From Betaproteobacteria bacterium (GTDB taxonomy: Bacteria; Pseudomonadota; Gammaproteobacteria; Burkholderiales; UBA3065), in the NCBI GenBank assembly GCA_027490755.1, contig JAIXXL010000027.1:22455-86454 (forward strand): 64,000 nucleotides of DNA, given 5' to 3'. The notes beneath the pieces are model-generated. The model was given only the letters and a program-made list of their open reading frames with translations, ran no database searches and had not been told where the DNA came from. Position 1 is the stretch's first letter; the number at the start of each line of letters is the position of its first letter. Shown piece by piece: positions 9,500 through 18,804 of the stretch. Both the position numbers and the translations under genes were made by a program.

Positions 9500-10505
9500 C
9501 GACGCTCATGCCCAGCCGCGCGAACAGGTCTCGGTCGCGCTGCGCGCGGGGGTTGGGGGTGGTCAGCAGCTGCTCGCCGTAGAACACCGAGTTGGCCCCG
9601 GCGAGGAAGCACAGCGCCTGCATCTCGTCACTCATCTCCTCGCGGCCGGCCGACAGGCGCACCCGGCTGCGTGGCATGGTGATGCGAGCTGCGGCCACGG
9701 TGCGCACGAACTCGAGCGGCTCGAGCGGGTCGGCCGCCGCCAGCGGCGTGCCCTCGACGCGAACCAGATTGTTGATCGGCACCGACTCTGGCTGCGGGTC
9801 GAGTGCGGCCAGTTGGGCGATCAGGCCGGCACGCTGCGCGCGGCTCTCGCCCATGCCAAGGATGCCGCCGCAGCAGACATTGATGCCGGCCTCGCGCACC
9901 CGCTCCAGGGTATCCAGGCGGTCCTGGTAGTCGCGGGTGGTGATCACCTCGCCGTAGAACTCGGGCGCGGTGTCGAGGTTGTGGTTGTAGTAGTCGAGGC
10001 CGGCGGACTTGAGCCGCTCGGCTTGGCCATCACGCAGCATGCCCAGCGTGACGCAGGTCTCCAGGCCAAGGTCGGCAACGGCGCGCACCATCTCGGTCAC
10101 CTGGTGGATGTCGCGATCCTTCGGACTGCGCCATGCTGCGCCCATGCAGAACCGCGTCGCGCCGGCCTCGCGGGCGGCGGTCGCCGCGGCCACCACCTCG
10201 CTCAGCGGCATCAGCGGCGTGGCCTCGACGCCGCCGTGGTATCGCGCGGCCTGCGGGCAGTAGCCGCAGTCCTCCGGGCAGCCACCGGTCTTGATCGAGA
10301 GCAGCTGCGACAGCTGCACGGCGTTGGCGTCGAAGTGCTGGCGGTGGACGGTCTGCGCGCGGTACAGCAGGTCGGCGAAGGGCAGATCGAGCAGCGCCAG
10401 GACCGCCTCACGCGACCAGTGGGCGGGGGCCGCAGTGTCGGCGGCGATGCCTGCAGGTGCAGCGTCGGCAGCTGCGGGGCCCAGCGGGTCGGTGACTGTG
10501 TTCAT
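9486..10505 (-). CDS. bioB: biotin synthase
   Basis: BioB is the radical SAM enzyme that inserts sulfur into dethiobiotin. The [10 protein letters not shown] motif supplies the three cysteines for the 4Fe-4S cluster, and [12 protein letters not shown] and [12 protein letters not shown] are further conserved blocks. The ATG at 10505 gives 339 residues; an upstream TTG at 10517 is possible. It is the first gene of the minus-strand biotin operon bioB-F-H-C-D. comF reads away from it on the other strand. No bioA is visible in this window. Confidence 0.96.
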   Translation of the reverse strand: MNTVTDPLGPAAADAAPAGIAADTAAPAHWSREAVLALLDLPFADLLYRAQTVHRQHFDANAVQLSQLLSIKTGGCPEDCGYCPQAARYHGGVEATPLMPLSEVVAAATAAREAGATRFCMGAAWRSPKDRDIHQVTEMVRAVADLGLETCVTLGMLRDGQAERLKSAGLDYYNHNLDTAPEFYGEVITTRDYQDRLDTLERVREAGINVCCGGILGMGESRAQRAGLIAQLAALDPQPESVPINNLVRVEGTPLAAADPLEPLEFVRTVAAARITMPRSRVRLSAGREEMSDEMQALCFLAGANSVFYGEQLLTTPNPRAQRDRDLFARLGMSVDAGH

Positions 10506-10556
10506 GGGAGATAACAAGTGGCAGTTGGAGGCGGAGTGTCTGCATGGACCCGCGCA

Positions 10557-11309
10557 ATGTCAATGTCGACGGCGCTCATCCCGACAATCTGCTCATTTAT
10601 TGAGCGCTCATGGTTGCCGCGTACCTGTTTGCTGTGTGGCGCGGGCAGCCGGTATGCCCTCTGCGAGCCCTGCCTTGCCGAACTGCCGGAGCAGGTGCCT
10701 GCGGAGGAGGCATTGGCCGGGGCGATGCCGATCGCGGGCGGGCCGTCGCAGGGCGGGCCGTGCGCTGCGCCGCCCGAGCGAAGCGAGCGGGAGCGAGAAG
10801 AGTCGGCCCGAGCAAGGCCCGCTGCACAAAGCGTGACCGCCCACACGCTGTGGCGCTACGCCGAGCCGGCGGACCGCGTGGTGATCGGCTTCAAGTATGG
10901 CGGCGACGCCGGCGTGGCCCGGCTGTGGGCGGCGCGGGTGGCGGGCGGCCTGCCCGCGGTCGATGCGCTGATCCCCATGCCGATGCACGCGCAGCGCTTG
11001 GCCGATCGCGGCCAGAACCCGGCCGAGGTGATGGCCAGCGCCCTAGCCCGCCACCTGCCCGGGCGTCCGCCACTGCTACGCGCCACCAAAACACGCATGA
11101 CGGCGCGGCAGCAGGGGCTGGACCGCAAGGGTCGGCTGGCCAATGTCGCCGGCGCCTACCGCATCGACCAGCACCTGCACGGAATGCGCGTGCTGCTGGT
11201 CGATGACGTGCTGACAACCGGCGCCAGCCTGAGCGCGGTGGCCGAAGCGGCCTTTGACGCCGGGGCAGACGAGGTCAGCGCCGTAGCCATGGCGCGGGCG
11301 GTGCCCTAG
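10557..11309 (+). CDS. ComF family phosphoribosyltransferase-like protein
   Basis: The C-terminal half is a PRTase-like ComF domain, with [18 protein letters not shown] and the diphosphate loop [13 protein letters not shown]. The N-terminus has a zinc-finger start (CLLC...CEPC). ComF proteins are linked to DNA uptake and replication restart, but their biochemical activity is not settled. The second cysteine pair usual in this family is replaced by a low-complexity insert (about residues 50-90) whose DNA has a 15-bp tandem repeat at 10736-10765. The start is uncertain among ATG 10557, ATG 10563 and GTG 10518. Confidence 0.85.
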   Translation: MSMSTALIPTICSFIERSWLPRTCLLCGAGSRYALCEPCLAELPEQVPAEEALAGAMPIAGGPSQGGPCAAPPERSEREREESARARPAAQSVTAHTLWRYAEPADRVVIGFKYGGDAGVARLWAARVAGGLPAVDALIPMPMHAQRLADRGQNPAEVMASALARHLPGRPPLLRATKTRMTARQQGLDRKGRLANVAGAYRIDQHLHGMRVLLVDDVLTTGASLSAVAEAAFDAGADEVSAVAMARAVP

Positions 11310-11331
11310 TCGCAGGCGATACCATGGCGCC

Positions 11332-11796
11332 ATGTTCCACCTGATCCTGTTCGAGCCGGAGATCCCGCCCAATACCGGCAACCTGATCCGGCTCTGCGCC
11401 AACACCGGCACGCAGCTGCACCTGGTCGAGCCGCTCGGCTTCCGCCTCGACGACCGCGACCTGAAGCGCGCGGGGCTGGACTACCACGAGTGGTCGACGC
11501 TGCAGGTGCACGGCGATTGGCCGGCCTGTCGTGCGGCGCTGGGCGATGCGCGGGTGTTCGCCGCCAGCACACGCAACTCGCTGCGCTACGACAGCGTGGC
11601 CTACGCGCCGGGCGACGCCTTCCTGCTGGGGCCGGAATCGCGTGGCCTGCCGGACGGCGTGCTGGACACCTTCACGCCGGAACGGCGGGTGCGTATCCCG
11701 ATGCGGCCGGGGCAGCGCAGCCTGAACCTGTCAAACGCGGGTGCAGTACTGGTGTACGAGGCCTGGCGACAGACCGGTTTCGCCGGGGGGGGTTAG
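11332..11796 (+). CDS. trmL: tRNA (cytidine(34)-2'-O)-methyltransferase
   Basis: This 154-residue SPOUT-class enzyme methylates the wobble nucleotide of tRNA-Leu. The family signatures IPPNTGNLIRLCANTG, the FLLGPESRGLP knot motif and the C-terminal IPMRPGQRSLNLSNAGAV are all visible. The size matches the compact TrmL (formerly YibK/CspR) family rather than longer TrmH proteins. It begins 22 bp after comF on the same strand and converges on gpsA. Confidence 0.96.
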   Translation: MFHLILFEPEIPPNTGNLIRLCANTGTQLHLVEPLGFRLDDRDLKRAGLDYHEWSTLQVHGDWPACRAALGDARVFAASTRNSLRYDSVAYAPGDAFLLGPESRGLPDGVLDTFTPERRVRIPMRPGQRSLNLSNAGAVLVYEAWRQTGFAGGG

Positions 11797-11845
11797 TCGC
11801 ACGCCAGCGCGCAGCGGCCGCGGGACATGACGAGTCGTTGGCGGT

Positions 11846-12874
11846 TCAGCTGCCGAATTCCGCGCGCGGCTCGCGCGCCAGCAGGGCCGCCACCGCCTGC
11901 TGCGCAGGGACACCCTCGAACAACACGCTGTGCACCGCCTCGGTGATCGGCAACTCCACGCCCATCTCGCGGCCCAGACGCGCCACCGCCTGCGCCGTCT
12001 TCACGCCCTCGGCGACCTGCCCCAGCGCGGCGGATGCTGCCTCGACAGTCTCGCCACGGCCCACCGCCAGACCCAGCCGCCGGTTGCGCGACAGGTCGGA
12101 GGTGGTGGTCAGCACCAGGTCGCCCAGCCCGGCCAGCCCGTAAAAGGTCTGCGACTGGCCGCCCAGCGCCACGCCCAGGCGGGCGATCTCGGCCAGGCCG
12201 CGCGTGACCAGTGCGGCGCGCGCGTTGTTGCCAAAACCCAGCGCATCGCTGATGCCGGCGGCGATGGCGATGACGTTCTTCACCGCACCACCCACCTCGG
12301 CGCCGATGCGGTCGTCGCTGGCGTAGACGCGCAGCCGGCTGGTGTGGAGCGCCTCCACCTCGCGGCGGGCGGCATCCATGTCGGCGCCGGCCAAGGTGAC
12401 GGCGGTGGGCAGCCCGCGCCCGACCTCGGCAGCAAAGCTGGGCCCGGAGACGACGAACACCGGGTGACCCGGCAGCTCGGCCTCCACCACACGGTGGGGC
12501 AGATCACCAGTGGCCAGCTCAAAGCCCTTGCAGAGCAGGAAGATGCCGGCTGATGCCGGCAGGGCACCTGATCCCGCAATCAGCTGGCAAGCCTGGCGAA
12601 CGGCGTTGACCGGAACCGCCAGCGCGATGCGCGGGGCACCCGCCAACGCGGCGCCGATGTCAGGCGTGACGTCGACCGCCGACGGCAACGCAACGCCGGG
12701 CAGCAGGCGCGCGTTCTCGCGCGCGGTCTGCATGGCAGAAGCTTGGGAAGGGTCGCGGCACCACAGCCGCACCGGGCCGTGCGCGCAAAGCGCGACCGCC
12801 ATGGCAGTGCCCCAGGCACCACCACCGAGCACGGCAAAGGCCGGGGTCGCGCGGGCGGTCAAGGCAGCAGGCAT
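11846..12874 (-). CDS. gpsA: glycerol-3-phosphate dehydrogenase [NAD(P)+]
   Basis: GpsA reduces dihydroxyacetone phosphate to sn-glycerol 3-phosphate for phospholipid synthesis. The 342-residue protein has the Rossmann motif VLGGGAWGTA, the LLCKGFE block, the catalytic lysine region GGAVKNVIAIAAG, and GLAGLGDLVLTTTSDLSRNRR near the substrate site. It lies directly downstream of secB on the minus strand, a common order (grxC-secB-gpsA) in proteobacteria. Confidence 0.97.
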   Translation of the reverse strand: MPAALTARATPAFAVLGGGAWGTAMAVALCAHGPVRLWCRDPSQASAMQTARENARLLPGVALPSAVDVTPDIGAALAGAPRIALAVPVNAVRQACQLIAGSGALPASAGIFLLCKGFELATGDLPHRVVEAELPGHPVFVVSGPSFAAEVGRGLPTAVTLAGADMDAARREVEALHTSRLRVYASDDRIGAEVGGAVKNVIAIAAGISDALGFGNNARAALVTRGLAEIARLGVALGGQSQTFYGLAGLGDLVLTTTSDLSRNRRLGLAVGRGETVEAASAALGQVAEGVKTAQAVARLGREMGVELPITEAVHSVLFEGVPAQQAVAALLAREPRAEFGS

Positions 12875-12907
12875 GGGGGCGGCAGGCTGCCGCCCCGCGT
12901 GTCCTTG

Positions 12908-13396
12908 TTACTGGACCTGCTGTTGCTGCTGCTTGGCAGCTTGCTGTTGCGCGAACAGCGCCTCGAAGTTGACCGGGTTGAGCAGCACCGGCAGGAAGCC
13001 AGCACGGGTCACGGTGGTCGAGATGGTCTCGCGGGCGTAGGGGAAGAGGATGTTCGGGCAAGCGATCATCAGGATCGGCTGCAGCTGGTCTTCCGGCACG
13101 CCGGTCACGCCGAAAACGCCGGCCTGTGACACTTCGACCAGGAACACGGTCTTGTCGCCGGCCTTGGCGGTGACGGTGACCTTGAGCGACACGTCATACA
13201 TGTTGTCGCCCAGCGAATTCACGTTGGTCTGCAGCTCGATGGCGATCTGCGGCGGCTCGCGGTCGAGGAAGATCTGGGGTGCGTTGGGCACCTCCAGCGA
13301 CAGGTCCTTCACGTAGAGCTTCTCGATCGCGAACTGCGGACCGGCTTGCGCGGTCTCGGTGTTCTGTTCGGGGGCGGGGGTGTTCTTTTCAGCCAT
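12908..13396 (-). CDS. secB: protein-export chaperone SecB
   Basis: SecB keeps preproteins unfolded and hands them to SecA, whose gene is also in this window. The 162-residue sequence contains the FAIEKLYVKDLSLEVPNAP start of the SecB fold, the CPNILFPYARETIS region and the PVLLNPVNFEALFAQQ C-terminus. A glutamine-rich tail follows. It precedes gpsA by 33 bp. The acidic, tetramer-forming core is of normal length. Confidence 0.97.
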   Translation of the reverse strand: MAEKNTPAPEQNTETAQAGPQFAIEKLYVKDLSLEVPNAPQIFLDREPPQIAIELQTNVNSLGDNMYDVSLKVTVTAKAGDKTVFLVEVSQAGVFGVTGVPEDQLQPILMIACPNILFPYARETISTTVTRAGFLPVLLNPVNFEALFAQQQAAKQQQQQVQ

Positions 13397-13502
13397 CGGG
13401 ATGCTCCGGGTCGTCGTCGGAACGACGTAAGTGATTGTTAAGGGACGCTACAAAGCGCGAAATTGTAGCCGATGCCCGCAGATCCGCCGATACCGGCGAC
13501 GC

Positions 13503-13775
13503 TCAGGCGGCAGGATGACCCAGCAACGGCTGCAGCCGACCGGCCACGTCGAGTGCTCGCAGGTCATCGTAGCCGCCAACGTGCGTGTCGCCGATGTAGA
13601 TCTGCGGCACGGTACGCCGGCCGGTCCGGTTCATCATCTCGACGCGGCGATCGGGCTCGAGGTCGACGCGGACGAATTCGATCTCGGCCACACCGCGAGC
13701 ATGCAGCAGCTGCTCGGCACGCACGCAGTAGGGGCAGCTCGCCGTGGTGTACATGAGGACGCGCGGCGTACTCAT
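13503..13775 (-). CDS. grxC: glutaredoxin 3
   Basis: This 90-residue protein has the dithiol active site CPYC near residue 14. The TVPQIYIGDTHVGGYDDL segment contains the cis-proline and the glutathione-binding GG-D motif. Grx3 reduces disulfides using glutathione in the cytoplasm. Its ATG at 13775 overlaps the end of the rhodanese gene by 4 bp, so the two are coupled. secB lies 106 bp downstream. Confidence 0.95.
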   Translation of the reverse strand: MSTPRVLMYTTASCPYCVRAEQLLHARGVAEIEFVRVDLEPDRRVEMMNRTGRRTVPQIYIGDTHVGGYDDLRALDVAGRLQPLLGHPAA

Positions 13776-14182
13776 GAGCGCACCGGCAGGCCGGCCTCGC
13801 GCCAGGCTGTCATGCCGCCAGCCAGCAGGTGCAGGCGATCGGCGCCGTTCTCGCGCAGGCGGCGGCTGGCCGCCACGGCGCCGGTCGCGCCCTCGCACAC
13901 CAGCAGCAGCGGCCGGCCAGACACCTTGGCCAGGCGCGACTGCGCCTCGCCCAGCTGCGCCAGCGGCAGGCTGACGGCGCCGGTGATGTGGCCGCGCGCG
14001 AACACCTCGGTGCTGCGCAGGTCGACCACGGCGGCATTGTCGCGGTTGATCAGCTGAACCGCCTGCGCCGGGGTCAGGCGCGGCAGGCCGGCCAGCCGCT
14101 CGCCAACGATGTCCCACAGCAGCGCCCCGGCGGTGAGCAGCGCGATGCCCACCAGCATCCAGTTGTCGGTCAGGAAATCCAT
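13772..14182 (-). CDS. membrane-anchored rhodanese-like protein
   Basis: One N-terminal membrane helix (about residues 5-25) is followed by a single rhodanese domain of about 100 residues. The domain has AVVDLRSTEVFARGHI and a catalytic-position cysteine in LLLVCEGATG. Proteins of this kind (YibN type) are found beside grxC and secB in proteobacteria. Sulfur transfer or redox partnering is likely but the substrate is unknown. It is translationally coupled to grxC and read divergently from gpmI. Confidence 0.9.
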   Translation of the reverse strand: MDFLTDNWMLVGIALLTAGALLWDIVGERLAGLPRLTPAQAVQLINRDNAAVVDLRSTEVFARGHITGAVSLPLAQLGEAQSRLAKVSGRPLLLVCEGATGAVAASRRLRENGADRLHLLAGGMTAWREAGLPVRS

Positions 14183-14321
14183 GTGTGTCCTACGGAAGAC
14201 GGCCCGCCTGTCGCCTACTAGACGCCTGTCGGCGGCCCCGGCGGCTCAGGTGGTACCATCAGTCGGTGATTTGCAGACGCCAGCTCCGGACGGATCACCG
14301 CGCCAGAACCAACTCAAGCCG

Positions 14322-15914
14322 ATGATACCGGAAAGGTCCGCCATCCCTCGCAGCAGCGTCACCCCGGCCCTGCTGATCATCCTCGACGGCTTCGGCTGCC
14401 GTGCCGCGCGCGACCACAACGCGGTGGCGCTGGCCCGCACCCCCTACCTCGACCGCCTGTTCGGCACCTGGCCGCACACCCGCATCGATGCCTCCGAAGG
14501 CCACGTCGGCCTGCCGGCCGGGCAGATGGGCAACAGCGAGGTCGGCCACATGAACATCGGCTCGGGCCGCATCGTCTACCAGGACGTGACGCGCATCGAC
14601 CACGAGATCGCCACCGGCGGCTTCGACCGCAACCCGGTCCTGGCGGCGGCGGTGGACCGCGCCGCCGACACCGGCAAGGCGCTGCACCTGCTGGCGCTGG
14701 TATCCGACGGCGGCGTGCACGCCAGCGAGCAGCACATGCAGGCGATGCTGCGCATGGCCGCCGCCCGCGGCATCGACAACCTTTACGTGCACGCCATCGC
14801 CGACGGCCGCGACACGCCGCCGCAGAGCGCGCACCTGTATCTCGACCGGCTCGAGGCCTTCTGCCGCCAGACCGGGCGCGGTCGCGTGGCCTCGCTGATC
14901 GGCCGCTACTTCGCCATGGACCGCGACCGCCGCTGGAAACGGGTGGAGCGCGCCTGGCACCTGTTCGTGCGCGGCGAGGGCGACTTCACCGCAGCCACCG
15001 CCACCGAGGCGCTGGACGCCGCCTACGCGCGCGGCGAGACCGACGAGTTCATCCAGCCGACGCTGATCGTGCCGCCGGGCAGCCAGCCGGTGCGCATGGA
15101 GGACGGCGACGTAGTGGTGTTCCTCAACTTCCGCTCCGACCGCGCCCGGGAGCTCACGCGCGCGTTGGCGACCGCCGACTTCGCCGATTTCGAGCGGCCG
15201 GGGCAGCCCACCCTCGGCGAATTCGTCTGCATGACGCGCTACGACGAGTCGCTGGACCTGCCGGTGGCCTACCCGCCGCAGACCCTGTGCAACGGTCTGG
15301 GCGAATACATCTCTTCGCTGGGGCTTTCGCAGTTCCGCATCGCCGAGACCGAGAAGTACGCCCACGTGACCTACTTCTTCAATGGCGGCAACGAGCAACC
15401 TTTCCCCAACGAGGTGCGGCAGCTGGTGCCCAGCCCGCAGGTCGACACCTACGACATGCAGCCGGAGATGAGCGCTCCGGCGGTGACCGATGCGCTGATC
15501 GACGCCATCGAGTCGCGCCGCTACCAGCTGCTGGTCTGCAACTACGCCAACGGCGACATGGTCGGCCACACCGGCAACCTCGAGGCCGCCGTGCGCGCGG
15601 TCGAGGCCCTAGACGCCTGCCTGGCGCGGGTCATCCCGACCATGCTCGCCTGCGGCGGCGAGGTGCTGCTGACCGCCGACCACGGCAACGCCGAGGACAT
15701 GTTCGACGAGGGTTCGGGGCAGCCGCATACCGCGCACACCCTGAACCCGGTGCCGCTGATCTACATGGGCAGGCCGGCACGCATGATCGACGGCGGCCGC
15801 CTGGCCGACATCGCGCCCACGCTGCTGGCCATGATGGGACTGCAGCAGCCTCCAGAGATGACCGGCCGGGCCTTGGTCGATTTCGAGTCGGCAGTGCCGT
15901 GGAGCAGCCGCTAG
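14322..15914 (+). CDS. gpmI: 2,3-bisphosphoglycerate-independent phosphoglycerate mutase
   Basis: GpmI interconverts 3- and 2-phosphoglycerate using two manganese ions and a phosphoserine. The 530-residue protein shows LLIILDGFGCR with the first metal aspartate, the nucleophile serine in QMGNSEVGHMNIG, the HAIADGRDTPP block, and LTADHGNAE with the distal metal ligands. The ATG at 14322 is chosen because it lies just ahead of the conserved N-terminus. envC follows after only 4 bp. Confidence 0.97.
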   Translation: MIPERSAIPRSSVTPALLIILDGFGCRAARDHNAVALARTPYLDRLFGTWPHTRIDASEGHVGLPAGQMGNSEVGHMNIGSGRIVYQDVTRIDHEIATGGFDRNPVLAAAVDRAADTGKALHLLALVSDGGVHASEQHMQAMLRMAAARGIDNLYVHAIADGRDTPPQSAHLYLDRLEAFCRQTGRGRVASLIGRYFAMDRDRRWKRVERAWHLFVRGEGDFTAATATEALDAAYARGETDEFIQPTLIVPPGSQPVRMEDGDVVVFLNFRSDRARELTRALATADFADFERPGQPTLGEFVCMTRYDESLDLPVAYPPQTLCNGLGEYISSLGLSQFRIAETEKYAHVTYFFNGGNEQPFPNEVRQLVPSPQVDTYDMQPEMSAPAVTDALIDAIESRRYQLLVCNYANGDMVGHTGNLEAAVRAVEALDACLARVIPTMLACGGEVLLTADHGNAEDMFDEGSGQPHTAHTLNPVPLIYMGRPARMIDGGRLADIAPTLLAMMGLQQPPEMTGRALVDFESAVPWSSR

Positions 15915-15918
15915 CGTC

Positions 15919-17193
15919 ATGAGCGTGCCCACCGGACAAGCCGGCCGGAGCCGCCGCGCGGGCTGGGCGACCGGGGCGTTGGCGGCTTGTCTTGTGGCTG
16001 GCCTTGTTGCGCCTGCACCGCTGGCGGCGGCCGATGCGCCGGGCAAGGCTGGCGCGCCCAAGGAAGATCTGGCGGCGGTCCGCAAGCAGATCGAGTCGCT
16101 GCAGAGGTCGCTCGAGGCCGCCGAGGGTTCGCGTGCCGAGGTGACCGACGCCCTGCGCGAGTCCGAGCAGGCGATCTCGGCGACCCAGCGCAAGCTGCAC
16201 CAGCTCGACGGCGAGCGGCGGCGCATCAACCGGCAGCTGGACGAGCTCGGCCGCGACGCCGACACCACGCAGGGGCAGATCGAGTCGCAGCGCGAGCGCA
16301 TCTCGGGCCTGCTGCAGCGCCAGTACCTGCGCGGCGACGACGACGCGCTGCGGCTGATGCTCAAGGGCAGCGACCCGGCCGACCTGCAGCGCGACCTGGT
16401 GGCCTACCGGCGCATCCTGGCCGCACGCAAGCACGAGATCGACCGCCTCGAGGGGCAGCTGCAGCGGCTGGTCGACCTGCGCACCGAGATCGATGACCGA
16501 CGCGTCGAGTTGCAGGCGGTCCAGCGCGAGGAGCAGACGCAGGCGAAGAAGCTCGAGAAGCAGAAGGCTCAGCACGCGCAGAGCCTGGCCAAGCTGGGCA
16601 AGGACATCGAGGTGCGGCGCCGCCAGATCGAGACGCTCAAGCGCGACGAGACGCGCCTGACGCAGCTGATCGAGCGGCTGGCGGCACTCAAGCCGCCGGC
16701 GCCCAAGCCCGCCAAACCGAAGGCGCCGGGCGCAACAGCCCCCGGCGGGCCGGCACCGATCGCCAGCGACAACCTGCCCGAGCGCGGCTTCCAGGGCGAC
16801 TTCGCGGCGCTCAAGGGGCGGCTGCGGCTGCCGGTGCGAGGCGACGTGGTGAACCGCTTCGGCAGCCCACGCGCCGACACCGGACTGGCCTGGAAGGGCC
16901 TGCTGATCCGCGCCGACCAGGGCGCGCCGGTGCTGGCGGTGGCGCCCGGCCGGGTGGCCTACGCCGACTGGCTGCGGGGTTTCGGCAACCTCCTCATCAT
17001 CGACCACGGCGACGGCTACATGAGCCTGTACGGCTACAACGAGAGCCTGCTCAAGCAGCCTGGCGAGACGGTGTCGTCGGGCGATGCCGTGGCGCGCGTC
17101 GGCAGCTCGGGCGGCAGCCCGGGCTCGGCCCTGTACTTCGAATTGCGCCGGGCGGGTTCACCCATCGACCCGCTGGCGTGGGTCGGCCGCTAG
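15919..17193 (+). CDS. envC: murein hydrolase activator EnvC
   Basis: The 424-residue exported protein has an N-terminal signal (about residues 1-40) and a long coiled coil rich in Glu, Arg and Gln (about 48-260). A proline-rich linker leads to a C-terminal LytM domain. The LytM metal ligands are degenerate: HGDGYMSLYGYN and LYFELR replace the usual zinc-binding histidines. This is as expected for an EnvC activator that switches on amidases at the division site rather than cutting itself. It lies between gpmI and ctpA. Confidence 0.93.
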   Translation: MSVPTGQAGRSRRAGWATGALAACLVAGLVAPAPLAAADAPGKAGAPKEDLAAVRKQIESLQRSLEAAEGSRAEVTDALRESEQAISATQRKLHQLDGERRRINRQLDELGRDADTTQGQIESQRERISGLLQRQYLRGDDDALRLMLKGSDPADLQRDLVAYRRILAARKHEIDRLEGQLQRLVDLRTEIDDRRVELQAVQREEQTQAKKLEKQKAQHAQSLAKLGKDIEVRRRQIETLKRDETRLTQLIERLAALKPPAPKPAKPKAPGATAPGGPAPIASDNLPERGFQGDFAALKGRLRLPVRGDVVNRFGSPRADTGLAWKGLLIRADQGAPVLAVAPGRVAYADWLRGFGNLLIIDHGDGYMSLYGYNESLLKQPGETVSSGDAVARVGSSGGSPGSALYFELRRAGSPIDPLAWVGR

Positions 17194-17320
17194 AGCCGCC
17201 GCGCATCTTCGTAACGATGCAGATGCATCGCGCTGCAACCTTCTGCGCAGCGTGGGCTCAAAGCCCTGCCATACAATGACCGAACCGGCCCTGCCGGACA
17301 CACCACCGGAGCTTATGACA

Positions 17321-18712
17321 ATGCGTGATCGCATCTCCCAACTGGGGCTGCTGGCCCTCGGCGCCATCGTCGGCGTCGCGCTCAGCCTCAATTTCTCGGC
17401 AGAAGCCAACAAGGCGCCGGCCAATCCGCTGCCGATCGACGAGTTGCGCGCTTTCACCGAGGTCTTCGGTCGCATCAAGAGCGACTACGTCGAGCCGGTG
17501 GACGACAAGAAGCTCATCAACGAGGCCATCAACGGCATGCTGCAGGGCCTCGACCCGCACTCGGCCTACCTCGACCCGGACAGCTTCAAGGAGCTGCAGG
17601 CCGGCACGCAGGGCGAGTTCGGCGGCCTCGGCATCGAGGTCGGCATGGAAGACGGCTTCGTCAAGGTGGTGTCGCCGATCGAGGACTCGCCGGCCTCGCG
17701 CGCTGGCCTCAAGCCGGGCGACCTGATCATCAAGCTCGACGACACCCCGGTGAAGGGCATGACCATCAACGATGCGGTCAAGCGCATGCGTGGCAAGCCC
17801 GACACCGACATCATGATCACCATCCTGCGCAAGGGCGAGCCGAAGCCGTTCCCGGTCAAGCTGACCCGTGCCGTGATCAAGACGCAGAGCGTGAAGGCCA
17901 AGATGCTGGAGCCGGGTTATGGCTTCATCCGCATCACCCAGTTCCAGGAACACACGGGTGAGGACTTGGCCAAGTCGATCCGCAAGCTCTACACCGAGAA
18001 CAAGGAAGACCTGAAGGGTCTGGTGCTCGACCTGCGCAACGACCCGGGCGGCCTGCTGAACGCCGCGGTGGGTGTGTCGGGTGCCTTCCTGCCCAAGAAC
18101 AGCCTGGTGGTCTACACCGACGGCCGCACCGACGACTCGAAGATGAAGCTCTTCAGCGTCCCCGAAAGCTACGTCCGCGGCGGTGCCGATTACCTGGCCG
18201 ACTTGCCTGCAGGCATCAAGAAGGTGCCGATGGTGGTGCTGATCAACGGTGGCTCGGCTTCGGCATCGGAGATCGTCGCCGGCGCACTGCAGGACCACAA
18301 GCGCGCCGCCGTGATGGGCACGCAGAGCTTCGGCAAGGGCTCGGTGCAGACCATCCTGCCGCTGGGCAGCAACAGTGCCATCAAGCTGACCACCGCGCGC
18401 TACTTCACGCCTAACGGCCGCTCGATCCAGGCCAAGGGCATCACGCCGGATATCGCCATCGAGGATCCCAACGGCGAGGGTGCCGGCCGCGTGCGCGAGG
18501 CCGACCTGCAGCGCCACCTGGGCAACCCCAACGGCGGTGAGGAGAAGAAGTCGGAGGCGCCCAAGCCCACCGAGGCGGCCAAGCCGGTGGCACCGGCCAA
18601 CCCGCTGGGCCAGCCGCCGGCCCAGGCACCGGTGGAGTTCGGTTCGCCGGGCGATACGCTGACCAGCCAAGCGGTCAACCTGCTCAAGGGCGTCGCGATC
18701 ATCAAGCCTTAA
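17321..18712 (+). CDS. ctpA: C-terminal processing protease, S41 family
   Basis: This periplasmic S41 protease has an N-terminal signal or anchor (MRDRISQLGLLALGAIVG...), then a PDZ domain (about residues 85-170) and the catalytic domain. The serine-lysine dyad is visible as NGGSASASEIVAGAL and, further on, GTQSFGKGSVQTI. I start at ATG 17321, which has GGAG at suitable spacing and gives a family-like N-terminus; ATG 17276 would add 15 residues. The C-terminal tail is low in complexity. A strong terminator follows. Confidence 0.94.
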   Translation: MRDRISQLGLLALGAIVGVALSLNFSAEANKAPANPLPIDELRAFTEVFGRIKSDYVEPVDDKKLINEAINGMLQGLDPHSAYLDPDSFKELQAGTQGEFGGLGIEVGMEDGFVKVVSPIEDSPASRAGLKPGDLIIKLDDTPVKGMTINDAVKRMRGKPDTDIMITILRKGEPKPFPVKLTRAVIKTQSVKAKMLEPGYGFIRITQFQEHTGEDLAKSIRKLYTENKEDLKGLVLDLRNDPGGLLNAAVGVSGAFLPKNSLVVYTDGRTDDSKMKLFSVPESYVRGGADYLADLPAGIKKVPMVVLINGGSASASEIVAGALQDHKRAAVMGTQSFGKGSVQTILPLGSNSAIKLTTARYFTPNGRSIQAKGITPDIAIEDPNGEGAGRVREADLQRHLGNPNGGEEKKSEAPKPTEAAKPVAPANPLGQPPAQAPVEFGSPGDTLTSQAVNLLKGVAIIKP

Positions 18713-18755
18713 GCGACCCGCCGCGGTGGTCATCTGATCCGCCGCGTGGTGTAGT

Positions 18756-18784
18756 AAGGGCCGGAACCCATCCGGCCCTTTTTA
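18756..18784 (+). terminator. Rho-independent terminator after ctpA
   Basis: A 10-bp perfect stem (AAGGGCCGGA with TCCGGCCCTT) closes a five-base loop and runs into a T tract. It lies 44 bp after the ctpA stop and would end the gpmI-envC-ctpA transcript before moeB. Confidence 0.9.
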
Positions 18785-18804
18785 TTTCGGCCCTTTTATT
18801 GACG

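Noticed and set aside
14295..15569. 424-codon open frame opposite gpmI
   Set aside because: Shadow frame; gpmI has all catalytic motifs on the other strand.
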